The position numbers and the translations under genes were made by a program. DNA of 6,819 nt from a bacterium. GTDB lineage: Bacteria > Patescibacteria > Microgenomatia > Levybacterales > UBA12049. Positions within the stretch are counted from its first letter, which is position 1; each line of letters opens with the position of its first letter. The notes below the pieces were generated by a model that saw only the letters and a list, made by a program, of their open reading frames with translations, searched no databases and was not told where the DNA came from. This document shows, in pieces, positions 1-5,743 of the stretch. The stretch covers positions 1-6,819 of the forward strand of contig JAKAEH010000047.1 of assembly GCA_021825955.1 (NCBI GenBank), read 5' to 3'.

Positions 1-1233
1 AACTATTAGACTTTTATGCTGTAAATTTTTATCTGAAAGCAGGTTATTTACTAACCCTTTATAATTAAAATTTTGCCTTGATATTGGATCAATCTTATAA
101 CTGTTAAAAAATTTCAGAGCGATAAATAAAATGATAAAAGTTAGGATGAGTACAAAAGTTTTTTTATATCTTTTAAAATGAACTGCTATAGCGCTTAAAC
201 CTATAACAAGCAAAAAATAAAAATACCAAAAGGTTCTTTCCGTAAGAATAGAAAAATAAGAATTGTTAAAAATGTATAAAAACAATATATTAATTAAAAT
301 TCCCGATAAAAATACAAAACTTAAAAAACTTGTGAGTCTATCTTTTCTGCTTTTAAACAAAATTGTACAAACAAGAATAAAAAAAGCGGCAAATATAAAC
401 AAAGAGACATTTTTACCCAAGTCAAAAAGAATAATATTTGTAAAATTATTAAGAAATACTAATAAATCATTATTTAAATAATGATTTATGTAACTGCCGT
501 CGTTATTCAGTGCGGAAAAATATTGAAAATTACCGAATAAAATATATAGTCCGGGGGTAATCAAAATAAAATTCAAGAAACCTATTAAAACTAAATCTTC
601 AGCCTGCTTTTCATTCCATTTAAAAACTAGAAAAACAAGCGGTATTAAAGAAAGATAAAAATAAACAACCGAATAATCCGAATAAAAGGCAAGGGCAGAA
701 AATAAAAGAAATAACGAAGAATTAATAACTTTTTCCTTCTTAGTTTTAGAAAATAAGATAAAATTTGAAATAAAAATAAAAGACAAAATTGAAAAAAACA
801 AAACAAAGTTATACGGGGAGATATAACTATTTAGATATACAAAAAAAGGTAAAAAAGAAAACAGTAGAACCGGAAATAAAGAAATTTGTCCTTTTTGGAA
901 TTTATTAAAAAATTTAAATAAAGAAAAGTTTAATACTAAGTATAGGAATATATTTGAAAACCTTATAAATATAATATTTGTGGTTAAACCTTGAACAATT
1001 TTTAAATATATTAAATATAACTGGCCATGGTCTTTAATCCAGTGATCGATCTGAATTATTGATAAAAACGACTTTTGACGTGCTACTTCGGTGTAAAATA
1101 CTTCGTCGGTAAAGATATCTTTCGATAGCAGTGTTGCTATTCTTAAAGCAACACCCAAAAGAGTTATAAGTAAAAAAACAACAATTACCCTATTATTATT
1201 TAAAAAATTAAATGCTTTTTTTAGTTTATACAT
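1..1233 (-). CDS. GT-C fold (GT39/ArnT-like) membrane glycosyltransferase, C-terminus beyond the window
   Basis: The minus-strand frame is open from the ATG at 1233-1231 to base 1, giving 411 residues with no stop; the gene continues outside the window. The protein is very hydrophobic, with roughly nine to eleven membrane segments judged by eye (about 15-31, 92-108, 118-135, 141-160, 172-206, 215-232, 272-291, 303-320, 336-352 and 357-373). After the first segment comes an acidic pair in TDEVFY (D43-E44), then DHGQLYLIYLK (68-78). This matches the GT39/PMT/ArnT layout of a DE..Y motif in the first outer loop followed by an HPPLYY-like motif. ERTFWYF near 332 resembles the later ERY-type motif. 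Such enzymes use polyprenyl-phosphate sugars and transfer to lipid-linked glycans or proteins on the outer membrane face; donor and acceptor cannot be told here. No Shine-Dalgarno is visible. It lies on the same strand as the downstream glycan genes but is separated from them by an oppositely oriented gene, so it probably has its own promoter. Confidence 0.8.
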   Translation of the reverse strand, partial: MYKLKKAFNFLNNNRVIVVFLLITLLGVALRIATLLSKDIFTDEVFYTEVARQKSFLSIIQIDHWIKDHGQLYLIYLKIVQGLTTNIIFIRFSNIFLYLVLNFSLFKFFNKFQKGQISLFPVLLFSFLPFFVYLNSYISPYNFVLFFSILSFIFISNFILFSKTKKEKVINSSLFLLFSALAFYSDYSVVYFYLSLIPLVFLVFKWNEKQAEDLVLIGFLNFILITPGLYILFGNFQYFSALNNDGSYINHYLNNDLLVFLNNFTNIILFDLGKNVSLFIFAAFFILVCTILFKSRKDRLTSFLSFVFLSGILINILFLYIFNNSYFSILTERTFWYFYFLLVIGLSAIAVHFKRYKKTFVLILTFIILFIALKFFNSYKIDPISRQNFNYKGLVNNLLSDKNLQHKSLIV

Positions 1234-1289
1234 TTTGTTGCTTTTAAACCATCTTTATTATAATATAATCCTACGTTAAATTGCTCTTC
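1234..1289. promoter_or_regulatory. Short divergent intergenic region with overlapping -10-like elements
   Basis: Only 56 bases separate the ATG of the minus-strand GT-C gene from the likely ATG at 1290 of the plus-strand gene, so both promoters must lie here or inside the coding starts. The core at 1257-1269 is an A/T run that reads TATAAT twice on the plus strand (1259-1264 and 1264-1269) and once on the minus strand (1262-1257). On the plus strand, TTGTTG at 1235-1240 sits 18 bases upstream of the first TATAAT, a reasonable sigma70-type pair. I see no good -35 for the minus strand. No Shine-Dalgarno is visible on either side. The motifs are seen directly; promoter function is inferred. Confidence 0.45.
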
Positions 1290-2117
1290 ATGATGAAATT
1301 CATTAATAAACGCCTTAGGAAAATATTAAGTTTTGCGAAGAAAAATTACCTGCTCTCATTTTTTATTGCTTTAATCTTACTCTTCATATCTTTTTTACTG
1401 TATAAAAGCTTATTTTCCGCCTCAAATTTCGTCTACGTAAAAGTAAAAATTGAACAAGGTTATTACGTGGGTAAACCGAGTGTATGGATTATTAATGCTC
1501 TTGATGATGCAAAAAAAACCAGCGCCAATAGCGGCAATGTACAATTAATAAGCGAGGAACATTACCCCAACTGGCAGCCTGATCAAATAGACATTTATAT
1601 AGTTGCTAAGCTGCCGGCAAATTATAATAGAAACACGGGTGAGTATAGCTACAATCATTCAACATTATCCATTGGTTCTCCAATACAGCTTCATATGAAA
1701 AATTTAGATATAAATGGAACCATAATCGACCTTAACAGCCAACCATTCAGTTATAAGTATGTTTATAAAACCGTTTACCTTGTTGATAAAGGCGGATATA
1801 CCAAAGATTTTCCCTATATGTACAACGGTATAAATATAGGAGATAAATACTTTGACGGAACGAACACCGTGCTTGAAGTGCTTGATAAAAGTCTGGAAAA
1901 AAATATATTAGCCGTACAGAATAATTTAAACGGGCAGGTCTATGAACAAACGGTAGATACAACACAAAATGTAGTAATAAAAGCCCGTGTACGTGTAAAA
2001 CAAACAGACAAGGAATATACTTATGGGGAAATTTATGAGGTTAAAAACAATAATCCTATTCCCTTTTCTACAAATAACTATTTTCTAAGTGACTTCGTAA
2101 TAAGAAACATTGAATGA
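1290..2117 (+). CDS. Membrane-anchored protein with two DUF4330-like modules, function unknown
   Basis: This 275-residue protein has a basic N-terminus (KFINKRLRKIL), one membrane segment at about 20-38, and a long hydrophilic, beta-strand-rich remainder that should face outside the membrane. There is no lipobox or obvious cleavage site, so it looks like an uncleaved signal anchor. The outer part contains two similar modules, about 100-148 and 227-274. Each has an alternating I/V strand, a YSY or YTY turn, an IGSPI or NNPIPF stretch and a closing hydrophobic strand (TIIDL, FVIRNI). The phrase INIGDKYFDG (181-190) and this layout resemble DUF4330, a family without an assigned function. I chose ATG 1290; ATG 1293 or TTG 1281 in the same frame are possible, and none has a Shine-Dalgarno. 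It lies between glycan genes on the opposite strand and ends 20 bases from the convergent glycosyltransferase. A role in surface polysaccharide handling is only a guess from position. Base composition is clearly less AT-rich than in the flanking glycan genes. Confidence 0.75.
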   Translation: MMKFINKRLRKILSFAKKNYLLSFFIALILLFISFLLYKSLFSASNFVYVKVKIEQGYYVGKPSVWIINALDDAKKTSANSGNVQLISEEHYPNWQPDQIDIYIVAKLPANYNRNTGEYSYNHSTLSIGSPIQLHMKNLDINGTIIDLNSQPFSYKYVYKTVYLVDKGGYTKDFPYMYNGINIGDKYFDGTNTVLEVLDKSLEKNILAVQNNLNGQVYEQTVDTTQNVVIKARVRVKQTDKEYTYGEIYEVKNNNPIPFSTNNYFLSDFVIRNIE

Positions 2118-2137
2118 TTTTTTGCAAGATAAAAATT

Positions 2138-3241
2138 CTAAAGCGAAGAAAATAATTGCTTATAGCTCTTAACAATTTTCTCCCACTCGAACGATTTTTC
2201 TGCAGTTTGTTTTACTCCTTTTCTCCAGCGCAGATTATTTTTAAAATTGGGGCTTAAAATATATTTCATATTTTTAAAGAGGTCTTTATCGTTGCTGTAA
2301 TAAAGAGCATTCGACTTAAGTAACTCTTTATTTGCAGGATTATTATTGCTCACTATCAGGCTTCCAAACCCCATTGCTTCCAAAAGCGAAGGGTGTGTTC
2401 CTCCCGACCTTTTTGTTTCTATATACGCAAAAGCATTCTTAACTAAAGACGCATATTCTTTTCTATTAAGAAATCCGGTAAAAATAATATTGGTATTTTT
2501 GCTCGCGGAATTTATAATTTTGTCCATGTATGTATCTTTATAGAAGTTTCCTCCGATAAACAAACATTTTATGGGTGATTTTAATTTTAAAAAAGCATTA
2601 ATCAAATCTTCAGGGTGATTTTCCGGAACTATTCTTCCTACCCAAACAAAATATTTATTTTTTTTAAGTCCATACTTTTCTAAATAGGCTTCTGAATTTT
2701 TGTTATCGAAATTATCCATATAACCGTAAGGAATATAAAAATATTTCTTTTTATGTTTATCTAAATAATAGTTTTTTATTACATGAGAGTCCGTAACGAC
2801 AGCATTTGGCAAATATATAGATAAATAAGAAGAAAGTTTGAGATATGTTTTAGCAAGACTTCCCCATTTTTCTCTTCTCCAATCAAAACCGTCAACATTG
2901 ATAACTGTCTTAACTCCTATTAATCTTGGAAAAATAGTAAAGATTGCGTTTCCTACCCCTATATAATAAATGACATCATATTTACCAAAAAGACATGCGT
3001 GAATTGTAGAGATTAAACTATGACAAATTGTTTCCAAATTCTTGTTTTTTATTGCAGGAAAAGTAATCAGCTTTACGCTCTTATATTCTTTTTTATTTTT
3101 TTCAACATATGGAGAGCGGCAATAAACGGTTATCTTATAATTTCTATCTTGTATCAACCGTGTAGAAAACTCATCTATAAAAGTTTCAAATCCACTGTAA
3201 ATAACCGGAATTCCTTTAATACCAATAATTGCAATTTTCAT
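2138..3241 (-). CDS. GT4 glycosyltransferase of the DUF1972 (rhamnosyltransferase-like) type
   Basis: This is a 367-residue soluble GT-B fold enzyme, the usual length for the family. The N-terminal half opens with MKIAIIGIKGIP and carries YSGFET (15-20), a variant of the YGGFET signature of DUF1972 proteins. VDGFDWRREKW (116-126) and TDSHVIKNYY (150-159) follow, as in RgpA/WchF-like rhamnosyltransferases. The C-terminal GT4 half has VWVGRIVPENHPEDLI (199-214), LFIGG (227-231), the acceptor/donor-loop region SGGTHPSLLEAMGFG (279-293) and NKE (304-306). The first Glu of the classical E-x7-E motif is absent: Gly280 lies eight residues before E288, as I recall for GGTxPSLxEAM-type members of this subgroup. 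It should add one sugar, perhaps rhamnose, from a nucleotide donor to a lipid-linked glycan on the cytoplasmic face; the sugar is not determinable here. The start lies 3 bases after the stop of the upstream GT4 gene, so the two are almost certainly cotranscribed. A weak GGGA lies just before ATG 3241, inside the upstream gene's last codons and stop. Confidence 0.88.
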   Translation of the reverse strand: MKIAIIGIKGIPVIYSGFETFIDEFSTRLIQDRNYKITVYCRSPYVEKNKKEYKSVKLITFPAIKNKNLETICHSLISTIHACLFGKYDVIYYIGVGNAIFTIFPRLIGVKTVINVDGFDWRREKWGSLAKTYLKLSSYLSIYLPNAVVTDSHVIKNYYLDKHKKKYFYIPYGYMDNFDNKNSEAYLEKYGLKKNKYFVWVGRIVPENHPEDLINAFLKLKSPIKCLFIGGNFYKDTYMDKIINSASKNTNIIFTGFLNRKEYASLVKNAFAYIETKRSGGTHPSLLEAMGFGSLIVSNNNPANKELLKSNALYYSNDKDLFKNMKYILSPNFKNNLRWRKGVKQTAEKSFEWEKIVKSYKQLFSSL

Positions 3242-3244
3242 TTT

Positions 3245-4312
3245 TTATCCCAAAAATGTATAAACTTTGAATGTTTCTTTTGCAGTTTTTGACCAACTAT
3301 ATAATTTATTTATTTTACTGCTATTTCTTCTCATCTTTTCGGCATAAGCTTTATCTTTTAACAACAACTCTATTTTTTCAGCCAAATCTCCTGCCTTGTA
3401 AGGATTAGCAAATGTAACAAAATCTTTAGCAATTTCCCGGTGAACATCAATATCCGAACAAATTACCAAAGTTTTGCATCTTAAAGCTTCCAATATGGGT
3501 AAACCAAAACCTTCATAAACCGAAAAATAAATAAAGATAGTTGCGGCGTTATAAAGGAAATTTAACTGTTCATCATTTATGTTTTTCAAGAGTATAATTC
3601 CTTTATTACCGAAATACTTCCTATCTATATTAAATTCTCCTCCAACTATTACAAGCTTTAGCCCCGGAAATAATTTTTGGATTTTTATATAAGCTTTAAT
3701 TATCATATTAATATTTTTTTTTGGATTTTTACCGTTTATGGCGAGTAAAAAAGGGCTATTTAGTTTAAAGTTTTTTTTAACTTCCTTATCTGCATTATCT
3801 CTGGAAATGTAGTGGAAAATATCTTCCGCCGCCTCATATATTACAGCTGTCTTTTTAGCATATTGAGGATAGAACCTTAATAATTCCTCTTTTGTGAATT
3901 CCGAAGGCACAATAATATAATCAGAAAGTTTTAACGAGTACGGCAAAAGATATCTAAAAATTAAACGTTCCCTTAAGGAAAAATACTTTGGAAAATACTT
4001 AAAACAAAAATCATGTACCGTTACTACAAATTTTGCATTTTTGTAAAATGGCGAAATGTAATTCGAATGTACGATATCTATCCCTTCATTTTTTACAATC
4101 CTCGGAATAAGAAAAATAAGTCTGAATATATTGTTATCCGCGGTTTCATTTATAATTACTCCCTTTCCTTTAAACCCTTCTCCCTGTTTTCCGACAATTA
4201 CGCTTATATTTTTCTTGACGTTCTTAACTAAGAAAAGGAAAAGATTTTTGGTGTATCTTTCGTTTCCTCCTTCGTTAGAACCAATCATATGACCGTCTAT
4301 TAATACTTTCAT
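3245..4312 (-). CDS. GT4 family glycosyltransferase (MtfB/mannosyltransferase-like)
   Basis: This 355-residue GT-B enzyme begins with MKVLIDGHMIG and a glycine-rich loop, NEGGNERYTKNL (13-24), the acceptor-side loop usual in this subgroup. The N-domain includes VHSNYISP (81-88) and TVHDFCFKYFP (99-109), and the linker region has VPSEFTKEEL (135-144). The C-domain shows LLAINGKNPKKN (189-200, a variant of the common VG..PRKN), LVIVGGE (220-226), and the E-x7-E nucleotide-sugar motif EGFGLPILE with E267 and E275. It should transfer a sugar from a nucleotide donor to a growing lipid-linked oligosaccharide in the cytoplasm. MtfB-like members are often mannosyltransferases, but substrate cannot be read from sequence alone. 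I chose ATG 4312, 8 bases after the stop of the upstream membrane protein, because family homology begins there. An in-frame TTG at 4345 would add 11 residues and overlap the upstream gene. No clear Shine-Dalgarno was seen, so translation may be coupled to the upstream gene. Confidence 0.9.
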   Translation of the reverse strand: MKVLIDGHMIGSNEGGNERYTKNLFLFLVKNVKKNISVIVGKQGEGFKGKGVIINETADNNIFRLIFLIPRIVKNEGIDIVHSNYISPFYKNAKFVVTVHDFCFKYFPKYFSLRERLIFRYLLPYSLKLSDYIIVPSEFTKEELLRFYPQYAKKTAVIYEAAEDIFHYISRDNADKEVKKNFKLNSPFLLAINGKNPKKNINMIIKAYIKIQKLFPGLKLVIVGGEFNIDRKYFGNKGIILLKNINDEQLNFLYNAATIFIYFSVYEGFGLPILEALRCKTLVICSDIDVHREIAKDFVTFANPYKAGDLAEKIELLLKDKAYAEKMRRNSSKINKLYSWSKTAKETFKVYTFLG

Positions 4313-4320
4313 AATTTGTT

Positions 4321-5634
4321 CTAAATTAAAGCTCTTAACATCCAAAAAAGCATGTTATATGTTAATCCTACGACTGGATTAAAAAGAGAATATATAAATA
4401 AGGTCCAAAATGAAATAATGAATGCTTTACTATACTCGTTTAACTTTCTCAGTCGGATATTTTTGAGATCGGAAATTAAAAAATAACAAAGCATAAAAAC
4501 ATAAAAGAATAAGCTTAAAAAACCTGTTTCGGACAAAAGTTGGGCGAAGATGTTATGGGGATTCTGAGAGGCTATAGCTAGTTCTGCGCCGGGATTATTT
4601 GAATCGGATAAGCTAATTTTTTGAACGGGTAAATTTGCATAATAATTGCCTAATCCCACTCCCGTAACCGGATTTTTAATTCCTAAATCATATGAATAAA
4701 AAATATTGTTTATCCTAAAGCTAATAGTCTCTACGTCCTGGGTTTGACTTTGAAAATTCAAGCGGTCAATAAAAGAATGTCCATAAGTAGAATTTAAAAT
4801 AAAATAAGCCAAATAAATCACTGCAAAAATGAACATAAATGTAAATAGTCTGAAAAACTTTGTTCTTTGAAGGAGAGCAATAGAGGCAATAAACGAAAAT
4901 ACCAACATCAAAATCCTTGTTCTGAATTCAGATAAAAAAGTAGGTAATATTATCATCATGAGTAACAAAAAAATAAACAGAACATTCCTATTATCTTTCT
5001 TCATCTTTAGAAAGAAAATAAAAATAAAAGGTATTAAAATTTCGTCGTAGGTCTCAATAAATATCCTGCCTCTTTGCATATTTGCCAAAACTAGGTTCAA
5101 GTGGCTGGAATAAACAAATATTCCACCAAGAGTCTTGAATAAATCAGGAGTAAAAAAAATTAGCAGCTGGTAAAAAAAATTAAAAATGCCTGATGCAAAA
5201 AGAATAAGAATTATTTTTGAATGAAAATTACGGACATTTTGTTTTACAAATACCGTAATAAATAGAAACATTCCCGCTATAAAAATACTTTTATAATCAT
5301 GAATAAAATCACCCAAACTAAAAGCATTAACTATCGAGAGTGTTTGAAACGCAAAATAAATAAGAAAAAATATCAAAAGAAGTTTTGTATTTTGATTTTT
5401 AACAACAAATGTTTTATCCCCCTTTAAAACCTTTATTAAAATAAAGAAAAACAATGTTGCTGTAATAATTCCGACGATTCCATACGACATTAAAATATTA
5501 TTTCTTACCGGAAAAAATGGGTACAAAGGAGGAATTTCAATTAAGAACAGACTAACCAAAAAAAGAACCAAAAATTTATTATTAAATATTTCAGCCGCGC
5601 TTTTTATCGGAAATATCTTTTTAAGATTTACCAT
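4321..5634 (-). CDS. O-antigen ligase / polysaccharide polymerase family membrane protein (Wzy_C/WaaL-like)
   Basis: This 437-residue integral membrane protein has about twelve hydrophobic segments judged by eye (about 20-32, 48-70, 83-102, 115-130, 140-161, 198-209, 217-231, 240-256, 262-281, 368-388, 403-419 and 420-434). A large polar loop at about 282-366 sits before the last segments, as in WaaL and Wzy proteins. SEFRTR at 235-240 occupies the place of the conserved S.SR motif of the Wzy_C domain. The outer loop contains NPVTGVGLGNYY (321-332) and QNPHNIFAQLLSETGF (357-372), with H360-N361 matching the His-Asn of the family. Members polymerise undecaprenyl-linked repeat units, or ligate finished glycans to lipid or protein acceptors, outside the cytoplasmic membrane; the two cannot be separated by sequence. 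It is the first gene of the compact minus-strand run. ATG 5634 follows the divergent spacer and has no clear Shine-Dalgarno. It overlaps neither neighbour. Confidence 0.88.
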   Translation of the reverse strand: MVNLKKIFPIKSAAEIFNNKFLVLFLVSLFLIEIPPLYPFFPVRNNILMSYGIVGIITATLFFFILIKVLKGDKTFVVKNQNTKLLLIFFLIYFAFQTLSIVNAFSLGDFIHDYKSIFIAGMFLFITVFVKQNVRNFHSKIILILFASGIFNFFYQLLIFFTPDLFKTLGGIFVYSSHLNLVLANMQRGRIFIETYDEILIPFIFIFFLKMKKDNRNVLFIFLLLMMIILPTFLSEFRTRILMLVFSFIASIALLQRTKFFRLFTFMFIFAVIYLAYFILNSTYGHSFIDRLNFQSQTQDVETISFRINNIFYSYDLGIKNPVTGVGLGNYYANLPVQKISLSDSNNPGAELAIASQNPHNIFAQLLSETGFLSLFFYVFMLCYFLISDLKNIRLRKLNEYSKAFIISFWTLFIYSLFNPVVGLTYNMLFWMLRALI

Positions 5635-5654
5635 TCATTAATTAAATCTCAAAA

Positions 5655-5685
5655 ATTATATTACAAACTAAGGTATAATGCACAA
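5655..5685 (-). promoter_or_regulatory. Candidate promoter of the minus-strand glycan operon
   Basis: Read on the minus strand, TTGTGC (5685-5680) and a perfect TATAAT (5660-5655) are separated by 19 bases, upstream of ATG 5634 of the polymerase/ligase gene. The -10 is good; the -35 is weak and the spacing long. This is the only plausible site in the 109-base spacer for driving the three-gene run 5634-2138. Function is inferred. Confidence 0.4.
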
Positions 5686-5690
5686 CTAGT

Positions 5691-5719
5691 TTGACATTAG
5701 GCACAAATTAAAATAGAAT
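5691..5719 (+). promoter_or_regulatory. Strong sigma70-type promoter for the GH10-like lipoprotein
   Basis: A perfect TTGACA at 5691-5696 and TAGAAT (one mismatch to TATAAT) at 5714-5719 are separated by the optimal 17 bases. Transcription should begin near 5726, giving a leader of about 18 bases before ATG 5744. The leader has no Shine-Dalgarno at the usual distance. The -35 lies 6 bases from the candidate -35 of the divergent operon, so the two promoters may compete or share control. No operator repeat is evident. Confidence 0.7.
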
Positions 5720-5743
5720 TAAGGTAAAGTTATCTGATACACT

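Noticed and set aside
263..481. Plus-strand open frame of 72 codons
   Set aside because: It lies wholly antisense to the GT-C membrane protein frame, is Lys/Ile/Asn-rich with no recognisable motif, and has no promoter or ribosome site.
1747..1965. Minus-strand open frame of 72 codons
   Set aside because: It is antisense to the plus-strand membrane protein, whose own frame has a clear anchor and repeated modules; no motif or upstream signal supports it.
2111..2140. Possible bidirectional terminator between the convergent stops
   Set aside because: The A/T stretches (gatttttt and aaaaattc) can pair only weakly with no GC stem, so it does not qualify as an intrinsic terminator.
2346..2543. Plus-strand open frame inside the DUF1972 glycosyltransferase
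   Set aside because: It is the reverse complement of the conserved GT4 C-domain and has no independent support.
3020..3292. Plus-strand open frame crossing the junction of the two GT4 genes
   Set aside because: Both minus-strand genes have conserved family motifs through this stretch; the plus frame is a by-product of AT-rich sequence.
4013..4231. Plus-strand open frame inside the upstream GT4 gene
   Set aside because: It is antisense to the well-supported N-domain including the TVHD motif, and shows no motifs of its own.
4313..4345. Upstream TTG start for the GT4 gene
   Set aside because: It adds 11 residues before the family-typical MKVLIDGHMIG and overlaps the preceding gene by 25 bases; ATG 4312 is the better start.
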